NCBI RefSeq assembly: GCF_051020765.1
Contig: NW_027469574.1
Span: 34,912-98,911, forward strand
DNA from: Lasioglossum baleicum
Taxonomy: Eukaryota > Arthropoda > Insecta > Hymenoptera > Halictidae
Length of the DNA: 64,000 bases
Direction: 5' to 3'
The translations under genes and the position numbers were made by a program. Positions 1 to 13,689 of the stretch are shown one piece after another (the stretch's first letter is position 1; each line of letters begins with the position of its first letter). Below the pieces are notes generated by a model. The model searched no databases, had not been told where the DNA came from, and worked only from the letters and a program-made list of their open reading frames with translations.

Positions 1-2045
1 TTTGACTTTATACCAGTGGATAAGGCTGTCAAACAGTCTGACATTCTACTTTAATATTCAAACCGTGAATTAAAGGGTTTATAAATAATACTGTTCAGCA
101 GGTTTACTCCCCGAATACCGGGATTAACTGCAGGAATCACATTACAGGAGAAGGTTTCATGTTAGCCATTCCACTCTCAGCGAACGTGGTGAAGCTCTTG
201 ATCGGTTTGACACTCGATCTTCTAACTCATGCACGAAATAAAGGTAGCAGTCTCTGAAATATATACTAATGTGTTTCTTTGGACACGAAGTTATACTCCC
301 GCTGCAGCGGGTGAGGTTCGCGGAAGGTGAGGCATTTTCAAAACGGTTGACCATATGTCAATTTGTAACGTTCGCAAACGGGTTGACGCTATAATTTATT
401 ACTCCTACCGTGAACTACGGAGTCGATTGCCCATACTTTTCATTTGATTTACGATCGGGAATACCTGATTTGGCTCCCGGAATCACAGGATGGGTGAAGC
501 TATTGTCATAGCCGTCCGATTCTCACAGAAGGTGGTAACATTTTTGAACGGTTTGACCCTCGATCCCCTTATTCATAATGAAATAATGGTCCCCGCCTCT
601 AAAATATTTAATAATTTGTTTTCCTAAACACGTACCTATACTGTCGATACTGCGGCTTATCTTCTCGGACGGCAAGGCATTCGGTGAAACGTTTGACTTT
701 GTAGCAAGTTGTAACGTTGTCACGTGGTCTGACCCTCCATTTCAATATTCACTTCGCGAATTACGGTATCTATTGCCATTATTGTACAGCGGATTTACTC
801 CCTGAATACCTCGTTTGACTCTCCAAATCGCAGGATACGTGAAACTATTGACTTATCCGTTCGACTCTCAATGAAAGTTGTAACATACACAAAGGGATGG
901 ACCCTCGAACATATAAATCGTATGTGAATCGAATCTGGCCGCCTCTAATGCGTGTAACAGTTTGCTTCCCTGAGCACGAAGTAATACTCTCGATACGACG
1001 GGTTAGCTGCTTCAGAGGTAAGCCTTTCGATGAAATGTTTGAATCTATACGAACAGGTAAATTTCTACAACGGCTCCACGCTCTGCTTTAGAATTCAAAC
1101 TGTCAATTAACGTCTCGATTGCAAATGCTTTTCAGCGGATTTACTCCCGGAATACCCGGTTCGACTCTCGGAATCTCAGGGTATGATATGCTATTCATAC
1201 AGCAATTCGTTTCATACAGAAGGCGGCAAGGTTCCAGAGCGGTTTGACCCTCAAACCTTAAAATCCTTACATGAGGTTAAGTTGAACGTCCCAAAATGAA
1301 TACTAATTCCCATCTCTGATCACGAACTTATACTCTCGATAAAGCCGGTGAGGTTCGCGGAAGGTAATGCCTTCGGTGAAACGTTTGACTTGATAATAAT
1401 TGGTTAAGATGTCAAACAGCTTGACGATCCATTTAAATATTCAAACCGTACATTCAGGTGTCTATTTCCAATACTGTTCAGTGGATTTACTCGTTGAGTA
1501 CCTCGTTTGACTATCGGAATCGCAGGATACGTGAACCTGTTGACACAGTCTGTCGTCTCTCACTGAACGTGGTAACGCTCTCGATCGATTTGACTCCATC
1601 TTCTGATTCATACATGAAAGTAGGCCGCTCATCACTAAAATGCATACCAATTTGCTTGTCTGAAAACGAAGTTACCCTCTCGATGCAGCGGGTTAGCTTC
1701 TCGGATGATTAGGTATTCGGTAAGAGGAATGACTTTATATAAATTAGTATAGCTGCCCGACGGTTTGACACAATAGTTTAGTGCGAATACCGTGAATTGA
1801 GGTGTCTCTTGCCAATACTGTTCAGTGGATTTATTTCCGGAATACATGGTCTGACGGTACCGCAGGATACCTGTCGCAATTGACTTTCTGTGCGACTCCC
1901 AATGAAGGTGATATCGTTCTCTAGCGAATTAACTCGCAATCTCCTTATGTATACATGAAAATAATGTGCGCGTCTGCTAAAATTTGTACTGATGTGATCA
2001 CGTGAAAACGGAGCGAGACCATTGCTACAGCGGATTGGGTTGTCG
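1..2045 (+). repeat. Dimeric ~346-bp satellite array, plus orientation, block 1a
   Basis: This is the first block of the satellite that fills the window. About six units lie head to tail, each an A half (about 177 bp) followed by a B half (about 169 bp). Landmarks in A are CTCGATCTTCTAATTCATAC, then ACACGAAGTTATACTCTCGA and ATACAGCGGGTTAG. Landmarks in B are CTTTAATATTCAAACCGTGA, then AGCGGATTTACTCCCGGAAT and GTTTGACTCTCGGAATCACA. The window opens in the middle of a unit, so the array continues upstream. The last unit belongs to a variant A class (call it A2) that reads CCGTCTGCTAAAATG and CTACAGCGG. It is cut at about 2045 by a foreign insert. All open frames here fall inside the repeat, and none resembles a known protein. 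Confidence 0.93.
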
Positions 2046-2497
2046 ATCAACGTGTGTCGGACATGTATCGTGCGGTTCCTGCCACTAGGGCTTGATCCAC
2101 ACGGCACCCATGGGCGCGGTATTGGGATACGCCAAATCAGCGCAGTGTGTGGCGCACCTTACCACGCACCCACCAATTAGCTCGTAGACTGCAAGCCCTA
2201 CGCGCCAACCTTGGGCAGGCCGGGACCTTTCTAAATCGCTACTGGCTCTGGCAGGCCAGTGACCGAGCAGATCTCACGCCGCTCACCCGTGGAGGATCTC
2301 CCGCCCGAAGACGGAGTCCCCTAACCCGCGATATGGGCTTACCACTGCCCCCTCGAGGCCAACCCAAGCAAGCGGCGAGGAGGACGGGCCAAGGCCCGCC
2401 CACCCCAGGGCTCGAACCGGTTCCCGAGGTACCAGTGAATGCATGGCCGTACCGGTTATACCCCTCGTAAGGACACCTTACTTCCTGAACAGCCCCT
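2046..2497. mobile_element. GC-rich foreign insert with duplicated target, possible SINE-like or other non-autonomous element
   Basis: About 450 bp unrelated to the satellite interrupt an A half-unit. Base composition changes sharply: 2341-2400 has 44 G or C of 60 and 2401-2460 has 36 of 60, against an AT-rich surround. The satellite text GCGGATTGGGTTGTCG (2030-2045) before the insert is repeated imperfectly as GCGGGGTGGTTCTCG (2498-2512) after it, about 12 of 16 aligned. That is what an old target-site duplication of roughly 15 bp would look like. I see no terminal inverted repeats, no poly-A tail and no recognised protein. The plus-strand open frame 2147-2470 (107 residues, rich in Arg, Pro and Leu) resembles nothing I know and probably reflects the composition. 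Several perfect dyads are present (2385-2398, 2467-2481, 2415-2421 with 2451-2457). A tRNA-derived SINE on the minus strand is one option, and a degraded Helitron or host-derived fragment are others. Insertion is well supported; the class is not. Confidence 0.7.
2408..2460 (-). promoter_or_regulatory. Possible degenerate Pol III internal promoter (B box with weak A box)
   Basis: On the minus strand, 2418-2408 reads GGTTCGAGCCC, which fits the tRNA B-box pattern GGTTCGANNCC. About 40 bases upstream (2460-2447) the minus strand reads TATAACCGGTACGG, a poor match to an A box. The B-box lies about 80 bases from the insert's right edge, about where a tRNA-derived head would put it in a SINE read leftwards. 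The paired arms expected of a tRNA T stem are only partly complementary. The B-box match is real but short enough to be chance, so this is tentative. Confidence 0.25.
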
Positions 2498-5400
2498 GCG
2501 GGGTGGTTCTCGGTGAGTAAGGTATTGCGTAAAAATAATGTCTTTATACCAATTGATAGTGTTCTCCGACGGTTTAACTCTCAACATTGTTTTTCCTGCC
2601 GCCATTGAAGGTACGTATTATCAATACTGATCAGAGGATTTAATGCCGGTGTACCAGATTTTACACACGATATCACAGGATAGGTGAAGTTATTGGCTCA
2701 GCTGTGCATCTTTTATGATGGCTGGTATCGTTCTCGAACGGTCTGACTCTCGATTTTACTACTCAGACATGATAATAGCGTGTCCCTCCGCCGAAATGTG
2801 TGCTGATATCTTTCTGCGCTAACAATCAGCAAGACACTTCCTACAGTGTGTTTGGTTCTCGGAAAGCAATGTATTCGATATCAGAAATGACTTTATACCA
2901 ATTAATAATATTCTCCGACAGTTTGTTTCTCAGCCTAAATTTTCATAACAGGAATTAAGGTGTCCACTGCTAATATTCTACAGCTGATTGACTCTCGTAA
3001 TACCTGGTTTGACTATCGGTATGACAGGGCAGGTGTAGCTACTGACATAGCCGTTCGTCCCTCATAGTGGGTGGTACAGTACTCGATCGCTTTCACCATC
3101 GATCTGCTAATTACTACATGAAGATAAGGTACCCGTTACTGAAATAAATGCAAATTTCTTTCTCTGATCACGAAGGTATACTCTCGATGAAGCTGGTGAG
3201 GTTTGCGGTGGGTAAGGCGTTCTGTGAGAAATTTAACCCTACACGAATTGGTAGTGTTCAACAACGGCTTGACGGCCTGCTTCAATATTCATACCGTATA
3301 CTGAGGTTCCTATTCCCAATATTGTTCAGCGGATTTACGTTCGGAATACCTAGATTGACCCTCAGAACCACAGGATAGGTGATGCTACTGACCTAGTCGT
3401 TCGACTCTGAAAGAGGTTGATAACGTTCACGAACAGTTTGACCATCGATATTTTAATTCATACATAAATGTAGGGTGCCGTCTCTGAAGTTTATACCAAT
3501 GTGTTTCCCTAAAACACGACGATATACTCTCAATGAAGTGGGTCAGTTTCGAGGATGATACGTCCTACAGTAGAACGTTTGACCCTATAGCAATAGGTAT
3601 CGTTTTCAAACAGATTTTCGCACTACTTTACCATGCAAGCAGTGAATTCAGCTGCCAATGAACGTTGACGGTCTTACTCCAGGATTACGTGATTTGACTC
3701 TGGGATTCACAGGACAGGTGAAGCAATAGCCTTAGCCTTCCGCCTCTCGCAGAAGGTGGTAACGTCCTAAAATGATTCGATCCTTGGTCTTCTAATTCAT
3801 GCAGGACGTTTAGGTGCTCGTCACTAAAGCGTATACTAATTTTATCCCCTGAACATCAAGCTATTCTCGCAATGCAGCGGGACAGGTTCGCGGAATGTAC
3901 GGCCTTCGGCAAAACATTTGACTTTGTAGGAGATGGTGACGTTTACAAACGGTTTGACACCATATTTTAATACACACTCCGCGAATGAAGGTATATATTT
4001 CCAGTACTCCTCAGCGAATATACCATCGGATTACCTGATGAGTCTCTCGGAATCAAGGGATTGTTGGAGCTATTGACTTATCCGTTCGACTCTCAAAGAG
4101 GGTGGTAACGTTCTCGAACGGTTTGGCTCTCCATCATGATATTCATTCATGGAAATGTGGTGTCCGTCGCTAGCATGTCTACTAATTTATTTCCGTAAAC
4201 AATAACCAAGACACTCGCTACAGTGGGTTAGGTTCTCGCATGTTATGCCTCTGCTATAAAGTTTGGCTCTATATCAATACGTAGCGTCCTACAAAGGTTT
4301 GCCCTTGAACATTAATATTTATATCATGAAATAGAGTGTACAATGCCAATTCTGTACAGCGGATTTACTCCCGGAATTCTTGCTTTGACTTTCGGAATCA
4401 CAGGATGGTAGCTGAAGCTATTTAAGTAGACTTTCGACTCTCAGGGAAGGTGGTAACGTTGCCAAGTGTTTGTCCTTCGAACTTCTACTTCATACATGAA
4501 TGAATTTATGGCTGCCGTTACTAAAATGTATTCTAACTTGCATCCTTGAACACGACGTAATACTCTTAATACAGCGGATTTGATTTTCGGAAGGTAATGC
4601 CTTCCGTAAAAAGTTTACTCTGTCCGAATTGGTAATGTTCGCCGACGCTTGGACCCTCTACTATAATATTCATAACGTGAATTAAGGTCTCTACTCCGAA
4701 TGCTGTTCCGCGGCTTTACTCCCGAAATGACTGGTTTGTTTCTCGGAATGGCGAGCGGAGCTATTGTGTCAGCTGTTCGAATCTCAAGGAAGGTAATCAC
4801 GATATCGTAAGCTTTGACACTGGACCTTCGAATTCACGCATGACATTATGGTACCCGCGACTAAAATCTATACACACGTGCTTTTATGAACACGAAGTTG
4901 TACTCTCGATAGAGCGGGATAGCTTCACGAAATGGAAGGTCTTCGGTAGAATGTTTGTCACTACACCAATAGGTAAATCTGTACAACGGTTTGATGCTCT
5001 GATTTAATATTCATACGGTGAAGTAATCTCTCCATTTCGAATACTGGCCAGCGGAGTAGTCCCGGAATAGCTGGTATGACTCACGGTATCACAGGGTCGG
5101 TGAAGCTATTGACTTAGCTGTGCTACTCTCAAGTAAGATGGTAACGTTCTTCAACGGTTTGAATCTTGATCTTGTATATCATACACGAACCCAAGGATCC
5201 CGTCAATTTAATGACCACTAATTCCTTTCTGTGAACACGTCCTTATACTACCGATGAAGCTGGTCAGTTTCGCTCAATGTAAGGACTTCGGAAAGACGGA
5301 TGACTATATACAAATATGTAACACTCTCAAACGGACTGACGCTCAACTTTAATATTCAAACCGTGAACTAAGGTGTCAATTGCCAAGACCGACTTGCGGA

Positions 5401-8400
5401 TATGCTCCCGGATTAACTGGTTTGACTCTCGGTATCACAGGACAGTTGAAGGTATTGACGTAGCTATGCCACTCGCAGAGAAGGTGAGAACGGTCTCGAA
5501 CGATTTGACGCTCGATCTTCTAATTCGTACAAGAAGTAAAGGTGCTCGTCACTGCAATGGTGACTAACCTCTTTCTCTGGACACGAAGTTATACTGTCGA
5601 CACAGGCGGTTAGTGTTTCGAGGGATAAGGTCTTCTTTAAGACGGTTGGCTTTGTAGCAATTGGTAACAATCTACATCGAATTAACGGGATGCTATAATA
5701 TTCAAACCGTGTATTAAAGTGTCTATTGCCAATACTGATCAGAGGATTGGCTCCTGGTTTACCTAATTTGGCACTCAGAATCACACGATTGGTGATGCTA
5801 TTGCACTAGCTGTCCTACTCTCAAAGAGGGTGGTAATGTCCTCGAACGGTTTGACCACCTATATTCTAATTCGTACATGAATTGAAGGTGCGGTTACTAA
5901 AATGTATGCTGATGTGATTCTCTAAATACGAAGTTGTACCCCCGATACGGCGGGTGAGCTGCACGGGGGATAAGGTCTTCGATAAGACGTTTGACTCTAT
6001 AGCAATTGGTAACGATCTACACCGGCTTGCGGTCTGCTTTAATATTCAAACCATGTAGTAAGGTGTCTACTGCCAATATCGCTCAGGCTATTTACTCCTG
6101 GATTTCCTGATTCGCCTCCCAGTATCACACGATAGATGAAGATATTGACTTAGACGCCCGACACCCAAGGCAGTTTGTAACGTTCGGGAACGATTTGACC
6201 CACGATACAGTAATTCGTACATGAATGTACGGTGCACGACACTAAGATATATAATACTCTGTCTCTCTGAAGGTGAAGTTATACACTCGATGCATCTGGT
6301 CAGCTCCTCGGAAGCCAATGCCTTCGGTAGAATGATTGACTCTATACCAATAGGGAACGTTGCACAACTGTGTTACAGAGTACTTTAATATATATAACGG
6401 GAAGTAGGTTTTTTAGTGCCAATACTGTACAGCGCATTTACTCTTGGAGAACCTAGTTTGACTCTCGGAATCAAAGGATACGTGAATCATTTGACTTAGC
6501 CGTTCTAAACTCAAAGAATGTGATAACGTTCCCGTACGGTTTGACACTCCATCTTCTAATTTATACATGAATTTACGGTGCCCGTCACTGACATGGTGAC
6601 TAACTCCTTTCTCCGAACACGAAGTTGTACTGCCGATACAGCGGGATCTGTTCTTTGGCGGTAAGCTTTTTTCGGACTAAAACTTTTCACATTATACCAA
6701 TTGGTAACGTTCTTGAAAGCATAGACTGTGTACTTTAATATTCAAACCGTGAATTATGTTGCCCACTGCCTACAGTGTACGGCGAATTGACTCCCGGAAT
6801 ACCTGGTTTGACTATAGGAAATGCAGGACAGGTGAAGCTATTGACTTTGCGTTAGGCTCACAAAGAAGACGGTAACTTTCTCGAAGGGTTTGACTTACAA
6901 TCATACATTTATAAAGAAATTAATGTCCCCCACACTAAAATGTTCTGCTACTTTGATACTCTGAGGACGAAGTTATACTCTCGATTGTACGGCTGAGGTT
7001 CGCGGAAGGTACGGCCTTCGGTAAAACGTTTAGCTTTATAGCAATTAGTAACGTTCCCACACGGTCTGGCGCTACATTTTAATGTTCACTCCGCGAATTA
7101 AGGTATCCATTGTCAGTACAGTTCAGTGGATTTACTCCCGGATAACCTGGTTTGACTCTCGAAATCGCAGGATGGGTGATGCTATTGAGTTAGCCAATCG
7201 TCTCCCACAGACGGTGGCAACGTTCTCGAGCGGTGTGAACCACGATTTTCGAACGCACATATGGTGTTAAGGTGCCCGCCACTGAAATGGATATTAATTT
7301 CTTTCTCTGAACACGAAGTTACCCTCTCCATGAAGCGGGTGAGGCTCGCGGAAGGTAAGTCCTTCGGTAAAACGTCTGACTTTAATCCAATTTGAAACGT
7401 TCAACAACGGTTCGACATTCCGCTTTAATATTCAAACCTGAATTAAGCTGCCTATTGCCAATACTGTTCAGCTGATTGACTCCAGGAGTACCTGATATGA
7501 CTCTCGGAAATACAGGACATGTGAAGCTATTGACATAGCTGCTCGAACATCTAAGAGGGTGGTAATGTTCTCAAACGGTTTGAAAATCGATATAGTAATT
7601 CTTGTATGAAACTAAGGTGCCGTTACTAAAATTTATACTATTGTGTTTCTCTACCCACGAAGTTATACCTTCGATACAGTGTGTCAGGTTTTCGGGCTGT
7701 AAGACTTTCGGTAAAACGATTGACTTTTTAGGAACTGGTAACGATCTCAAAGGAGATGACGCTCCATTTCAAAATGCAATCATGGACTTCTGTATCTGTT
7801 GCCAATACTGATCAGCGGATTTACTCTCGGAATACCTGGTTGGGCTCTCGGAATCACAAGATATGTGAAGCTATTGACTTAGGTGAGCGTCTCGCAGAAA
7901 AGGTGGTATCGATCTCAGACGGTATGACTTTTAATCTTCCTATACTGGCATGATATTAAGCTACGCAGCAGTAAAATGTTTACATATTCGTTCCTTTGAG
8001 CACGATGTTATACTCTCGATTCAGTGTGATAGGCTTTCGGAGTGTAGGGTCTTCAGTGTAACGTTTGACTTTAAACCAATAGGTAACGCTATCAAACAGT
8101 TTCACGCTCTACTTTAGTATTCAGACCGTGAATTAAGGTCTACATTGCTAATAATTATCAGCGGATTTACTCCCACCATACCTGGTTTGACTACCGAAAT
8201 AACAGGATACGTGTAGCTACTGATGTAGCCGGTCGACTCTCAGAAAATGTGGGATCGCTCCTGTTACGGTTTGACTCTCGATTATTCTATTCGTTCATCA
8301 AAATAGGGTGCCCCTCTCTTTAAATTGTCGACTAATTTGTTTTCGTGATCACTAGCCATGGTACTCGCTCCAACTGGTTTATATTCTTGGATGTCAACGT

Positions 8401-10211
8401 ATAAAAAGTTTGACATTATACCATTTGGTAATGTTCTCAAATGTCGTGATGCTCTATTTTAACCATAGATCTGTAATTTAAGGTGTATATTGCTAACACC
8501 GTTCCGCGAATTTACTACCGGAACACCTAGCTGACACTCGGTATCCCAGGTTATGTGAAGCTATTCACTTAGCAGGTCGTCTCTCACAGAAGGTGGCAAC
8601 GTCCACGAGTGGTTCGACTCTCCCACCCTCTAATTCATGCATGAAGATAAAGCGCCCATCACTGAAATGAATGCTAACTTCATTCTCTGAAGACCGAGTT
8701 ATATTCTCGATGACGCGTCAGATGTTCGCGGAAGGTAGCGCTTTCGCTAAAAGCTTTGCCTTTATGGCAATTGGTAACGCTATCAAACGGTGTGAAGCTG
8801 TATTTTAATATTCAAACCGTGATCTCAGGTGTCAATTCCATATCCTGATAGTTCGCTTTCCCCCCGGAGTACCTAGTTTGTCTCTCGGAATCTTCAGGCA
8901 GATAAACCCATTCACGTAGCCGCTCGATCCAAAAATGAAGGAAGAAACGTTCTCGAACGGTTTGGCACGCGGACTTCTTAATCATACATGAAATTGAGGT
9001 GCGCGTCTGATAAAATATATACAAATTTGATTCTATGAACACCAAGGTATACTCTCGGTGCAGCGCGTTAGACTTTCGGAGGGTAAGGTACACAGTAAAG
9101 CGTTTAACATTATACAAATCGGTTGCATTCTCAAACGGATTGACGTTCAACGTTAAAATTTAAACCGTGAATTAAGACGACTATTGGCAAAACCGTTCGA
9201 CTGATGTACTCCCGGAATACATGCTTTGGCTTTCGGAATATCAGGAAAAGTGTACGTATTTACTTAGCCATTCTATTCCCAATGAAGGATGTAACGTTAT
9301 CGCTAGGTTTGGCGCCCAATCTTCTAACAGATTCTTGAAATTAAGGTGACCGTCACACAAATGTATAATAATTCGTTCCTCGGAACACGAAGATATACTG
9401 TAGATACAGCGGGTTATCTTTGCGGACGGTAAGGCTTTAGGTAAAAAGTTTGATTCAATACCAATTCGTACCGTTCATACACGATTTGGCACCCTACTTT
9501 GTTATTCACACGGCGAATTAAGGTGTCCATTGCCAGAACTGTTCACCGGGTGTACTCCCGGAGTGACTGGTTTGACTTTCGGAATCAGAGGTTTGGAGAA
9601 GATATTGACTAAGCCGTTCGACTCTCAAAGAAAGTTGTAGCCTCACCGAACAACTTGACACTCGATTTTGTAATTCATATATGATGTTACTGTGCCCGTT
9701 ACTGAAATGAAGACTGATTTCTTTCTCCGATCAGGAAGTTATACTATCGATACAGCGGGTCAGTTTTTCGGAGGGTAAGGTCTTTTGTAAAACGATTGAC
9801 TTTGTAGGAACTTGTAACCTTCTTAAACGGTTTGACTGTGTTCTTTAATATTTATACCGTGATATAGGGTGCCTAGTGCCCAAACGTAACAGCATATTTA
9901 CATGCGGAATACCTGACATGACTCACGGAATCATGGGATAGGTGATAGTATTGAAATAGTAGTACGAATCTAGATGAAGGAGGTAACATTCTCGCACTAA
10001 TCGATGCTTGAATCTACGGTGTTGACACTAAATTGTATACTAATGTGATTCTCTAAACACGTAGCTGTACTCTCGATATTGCGGGATAGCTTCTCGGACT
10101 GCAAGGGATTCGGTAAAACGTTTGACATTATAGCAGTAGGTAACGTTCTCAAACGGTTTGATGTTCTACTTTACTACTCAAAGCGTGAATGAAGGTGACT
10201 ATTGCCAATAA
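2498..10211 (+). repeat. Satellite array, plus orientation, block 1b
   Basis: The satellite resumes after the GC-rich insert at the point where it stopped and runs for about 22 units. A halves of at least three kinds are interspersed. A1 carries GTCACTAAAATGTATACTAA. A2 carries GTCTGCTAAAATGTC and CTAAGCAAGACACTC (for example near 2730, 4110 and 8255). A3 carries CACTGAAATGAATAC with GAGGTTCGCGGAAGG (for example near 3150, 7270 and 8660). The order of types shows no fixed higher-order period by eye. The block ends at about 10211, inside a B half just after ATTGCCAATA, where orientation flips. Confidence 0.92.
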
Positions 10212-13200
10212 ACTTCCAGAAAGCTACCACCTACTGTGAGAGACGAACGGCTAAATAATTAGCTTCACATGTCATGCGATTCCGAATGTCAAACCAGGTA
10301 TCCCGGTAATAAATGCGCTGTACAGTATGGGCAATAGACACCTCAATTCACGGGTAGAATAATGAATAATTCGTTCGGTAACGTCACCGCCATCTTTGAT
10401 ACAAACGCGGTTAATTAGATCGCTTCACCTACATGACGATTCCAAGAGTCATCTGCGGTATTCCGGTAGTAAATCCGATGTCATGCTTTGCAATAAACAT
10501 CTTATTTCACGGCATGAATATTAAAGTCGGGAGTCAAACCGTCGGGGAGCATTACCAGTCGGAATAATGCCATTCACTTTATGGAATACCTTACCATCCG
10601 TGAACCTAACGCGATGTTGTGAGTGGCATGCCCTGTGTTCACGAAGGCAAACAGGTAAACATTATAGAAGAAGCACACCTTTTTTTCAAATATTAATTAG
10701 GAGATCGAGTGTCAAATGGTCCGAGATCGATACAACCTTCTTTGAGAATCGAACGTCTAAGTCCATTGCTGCACATATAGTCGCGGTTCCAAGTGCCATG
10801 CCTGGGATACGTGGAGTAAGTTCTCTGAGTAGCATTGTCAATGGGCACCATATTTCACATTTTGCAAATCAGAGCAGAGCGTCAAACCGTTCGAGAGTGT
10901 TACCAATTGGTATAGATTCATATACATTACCGGACGCCTTGCATTCCGAGAACATAACCTGCCTTATCGTGGGGGTATCTTCGTGTTCAGAGAAGTATAA
11001 TAGTATACATTTTAATGACGCGCCCCTTATTAACATATATGAGTCGAAAAATAATGAGAAAAACCCGTTCAAGAACGTTCCCACCTTCTTTATGATCGAA
11101 TAGCTAAGTTAACAGCTTCACATATCCTGCTATTCCAAGAGTCAAACCATGTAGTCCGCGTCTAAAACCGGTGAACAGTGTTGGAATTAGACACGCAATT
11201 TAGTGGTATAAATATTAAAGATCAGAGTCAATCCTCTTAGAACGTTCCCATAAGCTGTACAGTCAAACCCTTTACCGAAGGCCTTGCTATCCGAGAAGCT
11301 AACTCGCTGTTCCGAGACTATATATTCGTGTTTAGAGAAGCAAACTGGTATACGTTTTAGTGACTGTTACATTAATTTCATGTAGAAATTAGAAGATCGA
11401 TGGACAAACAGTTTCTTGAACGGTACCACCCTGTTTGAGGGTCAAGCGGGTAGGCCGATAGCTCCACCTATCCTGTGATACCGATGGTCAAACCAGGTAA
11501 TCTGAGAGTAACTTCGCTGAAGAGGATTGGCAATAGGTACTTTAATTCGCGGAGAGAATATTAATATACAGCTTCACACTGTGCGAGGCCGTTATCAATT
11601 GCTATAAAGTCAAACGTACACAACAATGCCTTACCATCCGAGAAGCTATCCGGCCGTATCGGGAGTATAGCCACCTGTTTGGGGAAACACATTAGTATAC
11701 AATTTAATGACAACACCTTAATGCCATGCATGAATTACGAGATCGAGGGTATAACCGTTCGACAAAGTTATACCTTCTGTGTGATTCGAACGGCTAAGCC
11801 TATTGCATCACCTGTCCTTTGATTCGGAGAGCTAATCCAGGTACATCGGGTGTAAATCCGCTGAAAAGTATTGGCATAGACACCTTAAACTACTGTTCCA
11901 ATACTAAAATCGAGCGTAACACCACTAGAGAACGCTACCAACTGCTATAAAGACAAACCTTTTTACCTATGGCCTTACCGTCAGAGCATGTATACTGCCG
12001 GTTCGAGGGTACATCTTCATGTTCAGAGGATCAAATTGGTCTTCCTTTCAGTGACTGGCATCCTAATTTCATGTACGAATAAGAAGGTCGAGTGACAAAC
12101 CGTTCGAGAACGTTGCCACCTTCTGTGGGAGTCGAACGGCTATGTTAATAGCTTCACCTATCCTTTGATTCCGAGAGTCAAACCTGGTCTTCCGGGAGTA
12201 AGAACGCTGCACAGTACTGGCAATAGAAACGTTAATTCACGATATGAGTATTAAAGTAGAGAGTTAAACTGTTTGAAAACGTTATGCATTGGTGCAAAGT
12301 CATATTGCTCACCGGATACCCAACTTTCGGAGGACATGACCAGCTGTACCGTGGGTATAACTTTGTGTTCAGAGCAACAAATTTTAAGAAATTTTAGCAG
12401 ACGGACGGCTTAACTAGGAGGTAGATCGTCAATCCGTTCGAGAACGATACCACCTTCATTGAGGATTCAACGGCTAAGTCGATAACTTCACCTATACTGT
12501 GATTCCGAAAGTCGAACCAGGTATTTCGAGAGTTAATCCGCTGAACAGAATTGGGAATTGGCACCTGAACTCACGTTCTGAAAATTGAGGTTGAAATTCC
12601 AGCTATCGGAAAGCATTATCAATTGTTATAAAGTCATACTTTATACCTAATACCATGCCCTCAGGGAACCAAACCCGTTGTACGGAGTGTCGTGTTTACT
12701 GTTAGCGCAAAAACATATCTCTAGACATTCCAGCAGAGGATCCCCTTATTTTCATGTTTGAGTAGCAAAATCGAGGGACCTTCGCTGGAGAACGTCACCA
12801 CCGTTCATGAGAGTCGCACAGCTAAGCCAGTAGCTTCACGTATACTGTAATTCCGAGAAGCAAACGAGGTACTCCGGGAGTAAATCCGCTCAGCACTATT
12901 GGCAAAAGGCACCTTAATTCAAGGTTTGAATATTAAGGCAGGCCCGCAACCTGTTGTGGAACATTACCTATTCGAGCCGGGTTAAACTTCTTACAGAATG
13001 CCTTACACTGCGAAGAACTGAACCGCTGTACCTGGAGTATATCCAGGTGTTCAGAGTATGGAACTAGTGTTCATTTATTTACGAGCACCTTAATTTCGTG
13101 CATGACTTAGGAGGTCGAGTTTCAAACAGTTCGAGAACGTTACCATCTTCTGTGCGAGACGAACGGCTAAGTCAATAGCTTCACCTATCCTGTGTGTCCC

Positions 13201-13689
13201 AGAGTCAGTGCAGGTTTTCCTGGAGTAAATCCGCTGAAGAGTATTGGCAATAGGCACCTTAATTCACTGCTTGAATATTAAAGTCTAGCGTTAAACCTTT
13301 TGGGAACGTTACCAGTTGCTATAATGTCAAACGTTATACCGAATGCCTTACCCTCTGAAAAACTAACCGGCTGTATCGATGGTATAATATCGTGTCCAGA
13401 GAATGAAATTAGAGACCATTTCAGTGACGGACACTTGAAATTGATAAATGAATTGAAAATCGGGGGTCCATCTGATCGACATAGTGGTCACCTTCTGTGA
13501 GAGGCGAACAGCTAAGCCAGTTGCTTTTCCAATCCTGTGATTCCGAAAGGCAAACGAGATATTCCGGGAGTAAATAAGCTAAACTGTTTTGGTAATAGAC
13601 ACCATAATTCACGGTATGAATAATAGAGCAGACTGCCATACCGTTGTGGAACGCCATAGAGAATGTTATAGGGTCAAATTGTATCCCGA
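10212..13689 (-). repeat. Satellite array, minus orientation, block 2
   Basis: The same unit is read in reverse, with landmarks such as CACCTATCCTGTGATTCCGA and TGAACAGTATTGGCAATAGA. There are about ten units. Near 10366-10372 most of an A half is missing: the Y-shaped landmark GATTCC recurs after only about 157 bp (10277 to about 10438) instead of about 346. The longest open frame of the window (10567-11103, 178 codons) lies here, but it is simply satellite that happens to lack stops. The block ends near 13689, where minus text around TATCCCGAA runs into plus text GTTAAGGTGCC. Confidence 0.92.

Noticed and set aside
2408..2460. A functional tRNA gene on the minus strand
   Set aside because: The A box is poor, the T stem pairs only partly, and no acceptor or anticodon stem could be formed.
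2147..2470. A 107-codon open frame in the GC-rich insert
   Set aside because: GC-rich DNA has few stop codons. The Pro/Arg-rich product has no recognisable domain and no clear gene signals.
1..10211. Fixed higher-order repeat of A1, A2 and A3 classes
   Set aside because: I listed A classes in order through the first 10 kb. A2 occurs irregularly, with no repeating pattern.
10567..11103. A 178-codon open frame, the longest in the window
   Set aside because: It lies wholly in reversed satellite, shares peptides with dozens of other chance frames and resembles no protein family.
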